A stretch of DNA of 64,000 nucleotides from Aquatica leii (GCA_035610365.1 CM069432.1:114409529-114473528); one strand, 5' to 3'. Numbered from the stretch's first letter, positions 44,904 through 57,255 are shown. Notes: generated by a model from the sequence alone, not told the origin. Translations and numbers: made by a program.

Positions 44904-44964
44904 CACTGAAGCGGCCTGATGAAGTGTTAGTTAAACAACACGAAACGTCGCATGAACTGAAGTG
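44904..44964 (+). ncRNA. Hammerhead-ribozyme-like motif with canonical core
   Basis: CTGATGA at 44916-44922, one A, stem II GTGTT (44924-44928) paired with AACAC (44937-44941) around an eight-base loop, then GAAACGTC (44942-44949). The CACT at 44904-44907 can pair with AGTG at 44961-44964 and GC/GC next to the core, giving a stem I with an internal loop. The ACGT after GAAA is self-complementary, as in Penelope-element hammerheads thought to act as dimers. No Penelope protein is adjacent on this strand; other Penelope pieces lie 1.4 kb away on the opposite strand. Confidence 0.65.
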
Positions 44965-44969
44965 ATTGT

Positions 44970-45767
44970 TTCCTTGGATCCTCCTGAAGAAGGGATCATT
45001 AATTTGATCAACAACCTATATATAACTATTACCGGGAAGCGAACCTTTAACGGGCTATGTAAAAAGACACATTTAACATTATACTTGATCAAAATGAATT
45101 TGAATTACTTGAAGATAAAGAAAAAGTAAGAAAAGCTAATATTGCGCATAAGGTAATGCTTTAAGAACACAGGACGCTCAAATACAACTGTAAAGCACAT
45201 TTAAATACACTCCCATGAGCTGTGAAGAAGGTTTAAAATAAACTCTTTTAGGTTAATCGTTACTTATAATTATCAGGTTTTCGAAGTATTGGGTATTTAA
45301 AAAAATTATTTTCTCTTTAAACCAGGGTTGAGACTTAGTGCTTATATTATTAATTTAGAAATAAACGTTGTTGGTCATTTTGTACAAAAAAAGGAGACCG
45401 ATTTTTCCAATGTTTGGTGATATATTTCCATTACTTAGTTTTAGCAAAAACCTGCAAGAATTCTGTTTTGATGTATAGGTAACGAAACTCATATTAGTTT
45501 TGATTTCCAGTTCAGTTATATCTAACTAAAGATAATATCTTTTTAAAAATATATTAATTTTCTCACCACTTGTTCTTTTTGTTATAATATAAATAAAATT
45601 TCACGAAAGCCGTCTGAAAATAAAACTCTACAGACACAGATAAGTAAATTTGAGTTACGCATACCTTCTGTCTAATACCAAAGAGTATATTTAAACTAGT
45701 AGGTTCGATATCAACCATCAATTGGGTTAAACCAGCGCAGTTAAAGCATTTTTTCCGTGTATTACGA
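44970..45767. other. Unassigned spacer
   Basis: The first 100 bases could be Penelope terminal sequence continuing from the hammerhead motif. No gene seen. Confidence 0.35.
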
Positions 45768-46393
45768 CAGTGTACTCAAAAAGACAATTGAACATCTGAT
45801 TTTACCTATATTCATAAAAATCCATTTTTTATGAAAAAATGCAAACTACGAATAAATGTTACAAGAATTTGTAATGGGAATTAAGATTACAATTGGTGAA
45901 CCACTAATTATGTTCAAACGATGATAATACTTCTTTTACAAAGAAAATCGGAATGTTGACTTTAATTTAATTCTCAAATATTAAAAATTTAGACTAATTA
46001 AGACAGCAATATCATATTTGGACATGCAGTTTAAATTTATTCGATCTATTAATGGAACGTTTTTAAATTTATTTTTTTAATATTTTTTTTTAATTAAGGG
46101 CTATAGCATTCATTTAAAACTTATGCAGAGAACCTAAACACACAAATTCGGCGAAAAAAAAAATTAAATCTTTATGGTACAATTTAGATACATATTGCAG
46201 CAAAAAAACATGTTTTTTGAACGCTTGAGGCGGTGCTTATAAAGAATGGTTAGTAACCTCGTAATATCGCTGCAAGTAATGTCTACAATGCCAATCTTGT
46301 CAAATTTAACTAGCCGTTCTATCATAACGTAAGTTTGATTGCCTATCTTGCAGGTCGCGCTTAAAAGTATCCAATTATTTTTTTGAGTCAGTG
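45768..46393. mobile_element. Tc1-like short element, copy B (uninterrupted)
   Basis: Left end CAGTGTACTCAAAAAGACAA; right end, read inward on the minus strand, CACTGACTCAAAAAAATAAT preceded by TA. About 626 bp. It matches copy A on both sides of the Gypsy-B insertion. No ORF with a DDE motif. Probably a non-autonomous Tc1/mariner-superfamily element; the superfamily call rests on termini only. Confidence 0.6.
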
Positions 46394-47809
46394 TACATAT
46401 ACCTATAATTTAAGAAAACAAATTAGAACAAAAACAACTACATCTGTCGACATCAAATCAACCATAAATATTAAGAACTGCGTAACACTAAATAATAGGC
46501 TATAAACAGATAACGCAACAAAAATAAATAACAGCGGCATAACTAATTTATTGAAATTATAGGTAATGTTAATGCGAATCGCAAATAAACAAATTTTTAA
46601 TTAAATGTTTAGGGGTGCGTCTTGAAGTTTTCAATAGTACAACTATCTCTGCAAAGTACTTTGTAAGAGTTTACAATTATTATAACGGTGAATCTTAGCG
46701 CAATAACCCTAGAACCTAATTCATGGCAATCTATTTTTATGGACGATTTATAATTACAATAACTAAACAATACTAAAAATATTAATCTAATAAAAACAGT
46801 AAAAAATACTTCCGTGGTTTCTTTCTCGTCAATTATCAGCCAGGTTATGCTGTCGCAAAAACGGCGCCGTAACATACAAAAAGATTTTTAACTCTAATCA
46901 ATTATCAATTAATTCATAAAAAAACAACTAAAATATTGTTTCAGCTGCAAAATCTCATGCAACCAGAAATGACAAATTACGTTAATTAAACGTAATCCTT
47001 GTTTTCTTACAGTAACTTTAGAACAACTTAACGTTAAAAAACGGGTTTTTTCACACCGTAACCGAAATTATGCTTAATTCTTAACATTAACTTTGGCAGT
47101 TGTAATAGGATTAAATCGAATATGTGTTTGGCATCAACTTCAAAAAGTAATTTCATGTATGTATAAATTGTAACTCAATTAAATTTTTTCTGCATTTTGT
47201 TTGATGCATTTTTTAAAGTTGGTTCTTGTTTTTGTTAAAAATAATTTTTTTTGGTGATGTTAACAATACGATATATAAAAAAAAATTAAAATTATTCGTG
47301 TACAAAACCAGTTCAGTAAAGATTGGTATAAAAGACAAGTTTTTCTCCTCGCCAAAGATTTTATTGAGTGGATTGAGCAACTTCTGCTTCAACCTTAACA
47401 AGCCGTATAAGTTACGGAAAACCTTGAAAATTTACATCGTTCAAGAGACTTTCATGTCGATGTAAATTTTAGTGTTTCGTTATTTTCTCATAGATCCCTT
47501 CATTAGAACTTGGCCAAATTTAAATGAGATCAATTCTTAGATATTCGTATTTCTGATAAAAACTCTAAAAAGAATTATAGAAATCGGTCAACGTGGTAAA
47601 GAATTATCGCTGAACATACAAAAACATAGTTCGACGAATTGAGAACCCTCTCTTTTTTAAAGTCGCTTGAAAACGATAAAAATGATGTTAACTTTCGATA
47701 TACTCAAAAGTATTACAATGTGCTAGATTCGCAAAATTTTGAAACGTTTTTCCATCTAACGATGTACGTAATTTTTTTTAGTATAAAAACTGCTCTATTA
47801 GTCATTACT
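46394..47809. other. Unassigned spacer
   Basis: No supportable gene; short ORFs here have no recognisable motifs and are AT-biased. Confidence 0.4.
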
Positions 47810-47817
47810 TATAAATT

Positions 47818-48348
47818 CAGTACTGCCGTGTTTCAGTACAATTGTACTGAATTCAGTACAAAATGACAAATTTCAATACGACAGTACTCCTTTTTACAAA
47901 AACCACCATTTTCAGTACATTATTTAAAAAAACTAAAACACAAATATGTAAAACAGAAAACAGTAAAAAATTATAATATCGACATGTGAAGTCTGTTTGA
48001 AAAGTTGATGCTAACTTCATGGTAAGTATTTGTATAGAAAGGCATTTTATAGTAAGTTACTTTTCGAAAATTTCTTAAGTCCCGTAAGCAAGTGATTTTG
48101 CCAATTTTTACATTATGCACAAACATACTTCTTCATACCTACTTGATTGGAAAAGTTTTTATTGTTTAATTTTGTAAATAAAATGATTTTTAAATATCAA
48201 TTAGTGATTAATTTGTCCAAAAATCTAAAAAATGTAAAATAGTTAAATTTCCCTGCAGTCAATACGATTTGTTCTGATTCAGTAATTTTTATTCAAATTT
48301 TCAGTACGTTACAAAATCTAGCCGCCGCAGCCTTTGGCGGCAGCACTG
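47818..48348. mobile_element. hAT-like MITE (hAT-C) with TCAGTAC repeats
   Basis: The left end is CAGTACTGCCGTGTTTCAG; the right end read inward is CAGTGCTGCCGCCAAAG, giving an imperfect CAGT(A/G)CTGCCG terminus of the hAT style. TTTCAGTAC and its complement recur within the first 120 bases (47832, 47848, 47857, 47915) and near the right end (48299). The flanks both contain CTTATA but do not form a clean 8-bp duplication. No coding capacity. About 531 bp. Confidence 0.55.
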
Positions 48349-49514
48349 CTTATAGTATTCAAATCTTAGATAGGGCGATCGCTGCAGTTTATCCCGATAG
48401 ATGACACCACATGTAAAAACAGTATTAACTTTGCGACTAGAAAACTCGCTAAAAACAAAAAATTATGATTTAGTCATAATGTTGTTTTAAAGAGGAAATG
48501 TTAGTTTAGGTAATGACAAAATTCTACATCGAACCTAGCTTTACTTAACGAGTATTTTACAATTAAAATCAGTGTAAATTGAATTTTGATTGCAACCAAT
48601 TACAATTATATTACTTTAATACCTAAGTTAGACAATAACAAGCATTATGTGAAAGTATAAGATGTGAAATGATTACCGTACGTTTTATTTGTATCCGCAA
48701 AGTGTTTACTTTTGCAATTGCTATAAAAATGGACGCCCTAAAACTTAATATAGTTCAGCACTTGAGCAAGAGATGGCAAAATGTATAAAAATCATCCAAG
48801 ACTAAAACCAATAGTTATAACACTATAAACCGTGTAAAACATATAGTATACTCTTATTCCTTTTATTTGTATTTCTATCTTTATATGCGCTGATATGCGC
48901 ATACATATAACGCAAACAACTGATAAATACGTTTAGAAGCATGGTTTATACCAAGTTCATACAAAATTGTCGGTAAAACAAAACCGTATCAATTACATTT
49001 TTCGTAAATTTTATTCTATTCAATGTACATTTACTGTTAAATCTAAAAACTTGAAAAATTCAATTTGGATAATTTTTATATAAGTATACTTAGTTCAGTT
49101 ACTGTTACACTAAGTCTATAAACTAAAATAAACTTTAAAAGTGTACTTATAGTAGTACAATTTTGCATTTTTTGTATGTACCTATTTAAATAAATTAAAA
49201 ACAGAAATCATAGGAAGCTTTATTTTTTTCTAAGTTTCTTCTGAAATAAATTTTTTTTAACTATTAAAAAAAACAAATAACTTATCATGAATTCTTGGGT
49301 CTTATCTCATGCCCACGCTGAGCATTCAGGTCTGACTGTAATATGATACTTGTCTTTAATACTGTTTATCTACATTTTAAAACAAGTATTCTAAAAGTAC
49401 TATTTACAATTTGCTGTTCAGTGCGTTTATTGTTGTGATACAAAATTTAAACTTTTAACTTTAAAATAATTATGATTAACATGCAGAAATTTAAATCCTA
49501 ATAATGACCTAGAG
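48349..49514. other. Unassigned spacer
   Basis: AT-rich DNA without recognisable genes. Confidence 0.4.
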
Positions 49515-50276
49515 TAGCGGTTTTCCATTAGGTCATTTGGTCAATGACCCTCCAAAAATATTTAATGTTAAAATGACCCTTTTGCAGTATTGACCACCAG
49601 CCGCCATTGATTATCCATTAAATTAAATAAATTAAAAACAAAGATTTTAAGACGCTTATGCAGTTAAAATGTATTTTATTTTTTTAAGTGTTATTTTTAT
49701 CACTGTCGTTTTTAAGTAAAATATTAAAAGATAATTTAAAAAAGAGATCGATAATGATAAAGTAGATGCTTATAACAACTTTCATGTCAACAACGTTTGT
49801 GCAATTCTCAGATGTTATCTGTATGTCCACGATACGGTCGCTTAGTATTCGGTTTTGACTGTAAAATGATACCCATTAATGATTCAGCTTATCATTCAAA
49901 AACAATTCTATTGTAAAAATGGTGCATTTTTTATGAATTTTTGGAAACGAAACTTTCGTGTTGTATAATTGCAAATTGATTAGATTACTATCGACATACT
50001 GACTATAAAAGGATTGCTAACAATTACCTACCTTATGAGCCTATAAATATAATATTTGTACATTTGTTTTTACTAACTAAATACACACTGAAAATATAAA
50101 ATACTTTAGTAATAAAATCTACAGTAACGGCTGCTGGTCAATGCTGCAGAAGGGCATTTCAACATTAATACTTTAAAAACGCATTATTATTTCATCAAAG
50201 ATTTATATTTAAGCTCGATTTATCTATCTTAGCAAAATAATTATTATAGTTTATAATCAATAATATAAACTAGAAA

Positions 50277-51478
50277 CAGAGCTGGGCAAGTTACTTTGTA
50301 AAAGTAGTTAACTACTAACTAAAGTTACTATTTTTTAAAAGTAGTGTAAGTTACTAACTACTAACTACCGTCGATCGAAAAGTAGTTAGGTTACTAACTA
50401 CTCAACAGTTGTATTCTAAAATATAAGTTATTTTTTTCAACTACTTGTAGAAAAAGTAGTTCTGAGACGATTTATGTTATACCACTTTTACTCATATAAA
50501 CGTAAGTACCTATACACACTAAATTATTATATTAAAGAAGACAAAGTAAATCAATCACGCTCACACGAAAACAGTAAAACAATTTTAACGTAAGTACTAT
50601 TATTCTATTATCATGTATATCTATTTTATTACAGATTCTCAAAAAAAAATTAATAAAATAAACCTTAAAAAAAAGAACTTTAAGTAATAAACTTAGTGAG
50701 GTATTCGATATTTATTTCCTTTTCATAAAACTTTTCAAAAAGAGCATCAGCTACTGCATTTCTTTTGAGCGAATTTATAAGTGGAAAACGAAAATAATTG
50801 CTCGACAGCAGCTGATGAAGGTAAAATTGTACTATATCTAATAAACATTTTTTTAATAATTTTATAATCATCTGACATAGATATATGAATTGTTATCTTT
50901 CAGGTGTTTTAACAATTCCAGTTCTATTCTTCTGGTTTTGTGAGCATGTTCATTCTCAGTATCAGAAGAAATGTGTAACTTTTTAGACAAAAGCTTCATC
51001 AAAATAAAAAAAATCTTCATTTTGTTGAAGTAATACTTTGTTTACGTTTAGATCAGTGGCATTTAACATTTGGAAACAAATTAGGTTTGCTGCATTTATA
51101 ACATTTTTTTGAATAGTTTTTACATCCATGTTTACTTCTGCGTTACCGTTGATCACTTGAAGGATACGTTTTAACCTGCGAAACTGCAATGCAAGCTGAA
51201 TAATTGTAGTTATTGCATATAATTAAAGCCGTTAATAAAGTAGTTTAATTACTAGTAAAGTAGTTAACTATTAACAAAGTAGTTTAACTATTTTTGTAGT
51301 TAAAAAAGAGTAGCTAACTACTTTTTAAATACGATTACACGAAAAAAGTAATTTATTCAAACTACAGTTACATTATTAAATTAAAGTAACTTGAATATGT
51401 AGAATACAACTAACGTCAACAATAAAGTAGTTAGATTAGTAGCTTAACTACTTTGTAGTTAACTACTGCCCAGCTCTG
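50277..51478. mobile_element. hAT element (hAT-D) with AGTAGTTAACTACT arrays
   Basis: Termini CAGAGCTGGGCA and reverse-complement (T)GCCCAGCTCTG; perfect 8-bp duplication ACTAGAAA at 50269-50276 and 51479-51486. Both subterminal regions are packed with AGTAGTTAACTACT and shorter half-sites (left 50300-50410; right 51235-51470). The interior contains scraps of a hAT transposase on the minus strand. 1202 bp, so internally deleted from a larger autonomous element. Confidence 0.88.
50680..51189 (-). pseudogene. hAT-D transposase remnant
   Basis: On the minus strand near 50830 one frame reads LPSSAAVEQLFSFST, the hAT dimerisation signature (SSAxxERxFSxxG), with the following KRNAVADALFEK in a neighbouring frame. 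The upstream block (about 51189-50983) reads MQFRRLKRILQVINGN and is uncharacterised. The catalytic domain is absent. Enough to place the element in hAT, not to encode a working enzyme. Confidence 0.65.
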
Positions 51479-51553
51479 ACTAGAAACTAGCATAATTGTT
51501 AGTATTTCTTTGGAGGGTCATTGGCAAATGACCTAACAGAGAAGCCACTATTG

Positions 51554-52328
51554 ATAATAATTAGAAGTAGCAAAAATCCGGTTTTTATTTTCCAATATTT
51601 TACATTTCCTATAACAAATTGAAAAATCATTTTAAATAATTTTTTAAATTATATGAAATTCGATATTCAAAATTTGTCTAATTTCAAATGTCTTCTCAAA
51701 GTTTTATAAATACTGTCTTTATGAATTTTTAAATTACGTTTCGTCATAAAATAGGACTAAAATGATACAAAAAAACACTAACAGAATTAATTAAAAATAA
51801 TAAACAAATTTGCACTCAAGTTTTTATAGTGGTTGCATATTATTTTCTGTAATTTTTAAAAAAAATTTTAATGCCCTCTATGAATGACGAGTTGACGTAT
51901 TACTTCTAAGATCATACTCATAAAACTATCGCATTCCAACTACTATAATGGCGCTTTTAATTTCATTTCAGTTTTTATATGTTTGGTGTCATCTATGAAC
52001 GAAGAGTTGACGTTGATTTGCATCTATCATGCACATAATAAAAAATATCAAATCTCCACTACTTCGATCGCGCTCTTAAGGAAGATGCAGCAGTCCGTGT
52101 ATAAAAATTGGTGTTTCGATACTAGAGACATCTATGATTGGCCGAAGAATTATTTTTGTTGTATTATAGAAATCTACACAATATTACTATAGCGACATCT
52201 CTTAGTTATATTAATTAATATAAATATATACATTTAAATTTTATAAATAAAACAATTATTTCAATTTAAAACAAAATTTATTTATGTAAAAATTAATAAC
52301 AAAATCAGAATAATAACATACATAAAAA
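51554..52328. other. Unassigned spacer
   Basis: A degenerate local repeat is visible: CTATGAATGACGAGTTGACGT near 51880 and CTATGAACGAAGAGTTGACG near 51994, about 114 bases apart. No coding signal. Confidence 0.4.
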
Positions 52329-52330
52329 TA

Positions 52331-52684
52331 TACCGGGTGTCCCATTTGAAGTAAAACGGGCATATATCTCAAAAACGAGAAACAAAAAAAAAATGTTTCA
52401 GATAAAAGTTGAAGTATTTCAAGGGGGACATGTGATGCAAGTTTCCACTTCTTGAGGAACGATAGATTTCAAGGTCATTTGATGGTCAACTTTACTTTTT
52501 TAAATAGAAACCTATATTTTTTATTCTATATTATTACTCCCTATAAAAAGATAAACAACTTTTGTAGAAACCATTTTTTAGTTTAGCGCACAGTTTCACA
52601 GATATTTTAACGTCAAGATTTGATGCAAGAAATGCATGTTACACACATAGTACATGTAAATTACTAGTCAGAAACAAAAGAAAC
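52331..52684 (+). repeat. Left 354-bp TIR
   Basis: Ends inward at ACAAAAGAAAC. Same length as the right arm, with scattered substitutions. Confidence 0.9.
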
Positions 52685-52761
52685 ATTTATTCATTGTAAA
52701 ATTAACACAAACTATACTATTTTTTTCAAATATTTATCTCGAATAACAACAACACGGATGA

Positions 52762-53832
52762 TTACATAAGGTGTTCAAATGTACCCCCATTTACGTCAAT
52801 ACACAATTGTAATGTACGGTGCAAGTGTTGTATGCACTGTAGGAGAACATTTTGTGGAATATTTTCACAAGCATTCCTTATACGGTACCGCATGTCTTCT
52901 TCAGTAGTCGGCTGATTTCGGAAAACTACATTTTTAATATGTCCCCATAAAAAGAAGTCCGGAGGAGTAAGGTCCGGAGATCTAGCCGGCCAGGAAATGT
53001 ACCCACGGCGGCCAATCCAGCGTTGTGGGAAGACATTGTCTAAGTGGTTTCTAACCTCCCGTGCGTAATGTGCCGGCGCACCATCTTGTTGAAACCATAT
53101 TTCCAATCTCGTCTGAAGATCTACATCTTCTAGCAAATATGGCAAATCATTTTGCAGAAAGTCGAAGTAACGTATACCATTTAGAGTTTCGTTAAAGAAA
53201 TGTGGTCCAATAAGATGTCCATTTACAATTCCACACCAAACGTTTATGCTCCATCTGTGTTGGTGGTCAACTGCTCTGTACCAATGGGGATTTTCAGCCG
53301 CCCAGTAGTGGCAGTTGTGGCGGTTTAATAATCCAGTGTTCTGAAACGTGGCTTCGTCGCTAAAAAGTACCAAATGAAAAAAATTAGGGTGCTCCGCAAA
53401 CTGTCTTAAAGCCCAGCGACAAAACTGTAAACGTCAAATCTTATCTTCTTCTGTCAGTTCTTGATTGATAGTAATATGGTATGGATGAAATTTTGCGGAT
53501 TTTAAAAGTCTTTGCGCTGTAGATTTGGGAACACCTAAATCACGTTGAATTTCTCTTAAACTAATATGAGGATTTTGATGTACCAAGGCTAAGACTGCCA
53601 AAAGACGGGGATCATCATTATTAACATCACCTGCATTTATTCTGTTTTGGGTTCGTTTTAGACTTCCAAGTCGGGCCTTTCGCACAATTCTAATAATTGT
53701 AGCAGCAGTTGGATGATGACGTCTCTGGGGATATCTTCTTCTGTATAACCTTGCAGCACTTTGATAATTTTCATGGCATTCACCAACAACTAAAATAATA
53801 TCTACTATTTCACTTGGTTGATAGTGACTCAT
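52762..53832 (-). pseudogene. DD41D transposase with one premature TGA
   Basis: ATG 53832 (MSHYQPSEIVDIILVVGEC) starts a tandem HTH region: YQSAARLYRRRYPQRRHHPT and ISLREIQRDLGVPKSTAQRL. TGA 53434-53436 interrupts after ELTEEDKI; the same frame resumes with RLQFCRWALRQF and stays open. LVLFSDEATF holds the first catalytic Asp, EIWFQQDGAPAHY the second, and PDLTPPDFFLWG the third, 41 residues later by my count. A coding span of about 356 codons is normal for mariner-type enzymes. The enzyme would cut and paste the element at TA sites; only the single stop visibly disables it. Confidence 0.92.
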
Positions 53833-53979
53833 GTTAAACGTCAAACTTGTGTTATTATTTAGACTTAGTACCTAATAAAAAAGTTGACAATTTGAAATGC
53901 TACTACTTGATGTAAAGCAAACATTTGTTTTTGGGATTACTACATTAGGTACTTAAATAAAATAGCACAAGCATGCTTA

Positions 53980-54333
53980 GTTTCTTTTGTTTCTGACTAG
54001 TAATTTACATGTACTATGTGTGTAATATGCCTTTCTTGCATCAAATCTTGACGTTAAAATATCTGTGAAACTGTGCGCTAAACTAAAAAATGGTCTCTAC
54101 AAAAGTTGTTTATCTTTTTATAGGGAGTAATAATAAAGAATAAAAAATATAGGTTTCTATTTAAAAAAGTAAAATTGACCTTCAAATGACCTTGAAATTT
54201 ATCGTTCCTCAAGAAGTGGAAACTTGCATCACATGTCCCCCTTGAAATACTTCAACTTTTATCTGAAACATTTTTTTTTTGTTTCTCGTTTTCGAGATAT
54301 TTGCCCGTTTTACTTCAAATGGGACACCCAGTA
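53980..54333 (-). repeat. Right 354-bp TIR
   Basis: Inner end GTTTCTTTTGT; outer end GACACCCAGTA. Confidence 0.9.
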
Positions 54334-54335
54334 TA

Positions 54336-55152
54336 CACAACACTGCAGAATTGTATTGTTGATGAACATAATCAATTGTTTCAATAATTGGTTATTACAA
54401 TTAGTTATTTTAACAAATATTATCAATCGAACAATGACAGAAAAACTAGATATAGTTATAAACAATGTGCATGATTTATTTAAATAACTAGTTTTGGATA
54501 ATACGTAGATTCCATTAAAAAATCGATGTTTCTTATTAATCAGATGGTTTCTATCTGAACGATTAATTCGATTAATAATTTATCTCAATAAAAATTTTGT
54601 AAAAACAGTATTTATTTATTGAATAAGTAATTTTGCAATGAAACTTCCCATTGATTAAAAAGAAACTGTATGCATGAGTATCATATTTTGAATTAAATTG
54701 ATAATTTAAAAATAATTTTGAAAAATTGAAAACAGAAAAAGGCAATTCATAATATTCATAAACTACGCTAATAATTGCATTTATCTCGAGGATTGCAAGG
54801 ACGGATATGAAATAGATAGGAATTTGTCAATTATAGGATGAGGGCGTAGGTCTTTTTTGTGGAGTTTACTATTGACAAGTTTGCAAAAGTAATGGAGAAG
54901 GATTAGGGTGATAAAAAACGGTATTTGGATTCAAATGAATTGGAATGCAGCTCACAGGGATTGTTTAATTTAAATGGGATAGAGGAACTAATTTGGCGAA
55001 AAATGAAAGGACTGTCAACAAACTTTGGAATATTGGAAAAAATGAAAAACGGTCACTGTGAACTTGATTGATAAAATAGGATTTCGGATAAACAAGAAAG
55101 CAACCGTAATCTTTGTACACAATTAAATCATAACTTGGAATTCAAGTCTTCG
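54336..55152. other. Unassigned spacer
   Basis: Nothing firm. 54790-55140 is purine-rich on the plus strand and could be decayed 3' coding or untranslated sequence of the P-like gene on the minus strand. Confidence 0.35.
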
Positions 55153-56922
55153 TTAAAAAAAACGGCAACAAAAATTGCAAGTATGATTTAATATGCGCCT
55201 TAAAAGGTACCCAGCAAAATAACCACTATTTTGATTACTAAGTAACGACTCGGAAGGTGCCACGAGTCGGTCAGCAGGTTGCATTAGGATTTGTTGTGGA
55301 TGAATTAAAGTACTGCCGGGATCAGAGGAAGAAAGAAGGAATTCCAGGTTTGATAAGAAGGAATCTCCATCCACTTCACAATTTGCTCCAATTAGTACCT
55401 CTGCTTGTTTGTGAAACAATAGAGGTACTAAACGCAGAAACAAATTGAGAAGTCGATGGAGTACGGTTTTGCCCACACATCCCTCGAATTAAGCCAAAAA
55501 AGTTTTCCAATGGATCTTTGATTCAAACGTCTTGTGAAAAGATAGTTAAAACCAAGATCCTTTAGAGAACTCCACAAAGCTTGCACATTTCGAATCGTAA
55601 TTAATAATCCATTAATGTAGGGTGGAACTGTTTGTCGTTGTTCACCGACATAAAACTCTATCACTCCTAGTGTCATCTTCGCTTTAGCCCAAAACTCGTG
55701 ATGGACCGAGTTAATTTCAAGTCTGCGACCTAACAGAGATGAAGACTTGGCTGAAGAATTAAGGGTATCAAAGAGATCGTTCATGAAACTAATAAATTCT
55801 TCAGTAGCCACATACATCATCTGTCCATCACGCTAGACTCTATCTGCAAATCTCAGTAGGGCAACCACAGAACCACTAAAAACTTGCGTAGCGAGTTTCA
55901 CCCTCGTTTTCTGTTTCCCTTCTGGAAAAATATGGGAGCGTGTAAGCTTGCATATTTTACCAGTAGGGTCAGCAGATTGGCTCACCTCGTACACTTGTTT
56001 TAAGTGGTCCCTTTTGGCAACCCCACTTAAGACTTTAATATCCTTAGTCATAAAATTATTTCTAACACATTTAATTAGATGCGGAACATCAAATAAATGT
56101 ATAATTTCATGACCAAGCACATTGTAGACGCAATCATTCCTGCCACTATCAGCTGCAAGACTGTTAATGGCAGGATGATTACTAGGACCCATGTCACAAA
56201 CAGATGCGAGTATGCGGAATTTAGTCTTTTCATGAACGGCTTCGATGACTTGCCTGATGCATGCTTTTAGCTGAACAGTATTCGCGCATTTAGCGGAAAA
56301 GTAGAAAGCAACAGGTTGCCTAAAACTTTTCCGTAAACCGCGAAAATCATGAACACCAAAGCATGATCAGCAATTCGTACCCCTTTTCCAGCAGCCAATT
56401 CCTCAAATCCATCAAATCCCAAACTGAAATTACGAAAATTAACAGTAGGATCAATAGACATTTCATCCTAAGCTAAAACAACAAATCTTTCTATCGGCAT
56501 TAATGATTCACTAACTTTACTTAAATAATCAAAATATTTGCTATTTATACCAGGTAGCAATTTAAGATTACGTTGGAGTTTTTGCAGGGTATTTACAGAA
56601 GGAATGGTACAAAAAAGAGCTTGAAGGAAGCGGTAACATTTGGGACTTTTATGATAAATGGACAGGAAGAGGCATTTTTCACGAAAGGAGTATCTGTGAC
56701 CTGCAGGAGATTTGGAAATGGAATTTTTAAGCTGGGAATGAAGAAAGGTCTGTAAGGTAGGCGATAAATTGGAAAAACCTTGCAATCCTGGAGATTTTTT
56801 TGAGTTTTTGTTTATAATTAATTTAGATTGAATATTATGACTTACCCTTTTTTGTTTTCTAATAATATTTTTTAGGTTTTGTATTTTTCCACTCACTGCG
56901 TGATGCACGTTGATATCGATTT
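55153..56922 (-). pseudogene. P-like gene, exon 5: transposase core
   Basis: Begins EIDINVHHAVSGKIQNLK (coiled-coil-like), then HRYSFREKCLFLSIYHKSPK, the start of the P-type transposase. A TAG at 56468-56470 falls before DEMSIDPTVNF. NFSLGFDGFEELAAGKGVRI and CDMGPSNHPAINSLAA continue through a frameshift near 56340; VYNVLGHEIIHLFDVPHLIK is the hallmark FDxPHLxK block. A TAG at 55833-55835, a shift near 55520 (before QDPLENFFGLIRG) and another downstream precede YFAGYLLRRI, the C-terminal motif. All main P-family landmarks are present, in broken frames. Confidence 0.88.
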
Positions 56923-56972
56923 CTACAAATTACAAAAGTAACATTTTTTCTATCTACAATGTCATTACTTAC

Positions 56973-57128
56973 CTGCTTGTTGCGAAGTGCTTCCTACTTC
57001 TTGAGCAGTGTCGCTAACTGCTTCGGTACTCACAAGTCTTGCAGCACACTCAGCAGCAGCCACGATTTTACTATACGTTTTTGCAGTGTGCTGCAAGACT
57101 TGGTCATTGCACTTCTCTGGAGAAGTAT
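56973..57128 (-). pseudogene. P-like gene, exon 4
   Basis: 156 nt, open, Ala/Thr/Ser-rich (HTAKTYSKIVAAAECAARLV), possibly helical. Follows TATGCAG and is followed by GTAAGT. Intron 4 is 56923-56972 (50 nt), ending TTTGTAG. Phase is maintained. Confidence 0.7.
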
Positions 57129-57186
57129 CTGCATAAATAAAAAATATTTGTAAATAACATTGCAGAATTGGCAATTTTTTACATAC

Positions 57187-57255
57187 CAAAATGTGGCAAA
57201 ATACTTGGTCTCGGAGTACCAGGTCTAGTTTGTCCACTCTCTTCACATACTGGAC
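57187..57255 (-). pseudogene. P-like gene, exon 3
   Basis: 69 nt, open, encoding CEESGQTRPGTPRPSILPHF; a flexible Pro-rich linker. Flanked by AG and GTATGT; phase agrees with exons 2 and 4. Confidence 0.7.

Larger units (their letters stand above)
49515..51550. mobile_element. Inverted-repeat element hosting hAT-D
   Basis: The left end TAGCGGTTTTCCATTAGGTC (continuing ATTTGGTCAATGACCCTCCA) matches the reverse complement of the right end TAGTGGCTTCTCTGTTAGGT (continuing CATTTGCCAATGACCCTCCA). These look like TIRs of about 48 bp. hAT-D is inserted close to its right end. Without hAT-D the element would be about 0.8 kb. No clear target-site duplication or transposase, so family is unknown. Confidence 0.6.
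52331..54333 (-). mobile_element. DD41D mariner-like (rosa-type) transposon with long TIRs
   Basis: TIRs of 354 bp (52331-52684 and 53980-54333) start TAC(C/T)GGGTGTCCCATTTG and are flanked by TA (52329-52330 and 54334-54335; the exact cut within TATA is ambiguous). The single gene on the minus strand encodes a Tc1/mariner-superfamily transposase with DD41D spacing. Arm similarity is very high, with a handful of differences, so the element is fairly young. Total about 2.0 kb. Confidence 0.92.
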
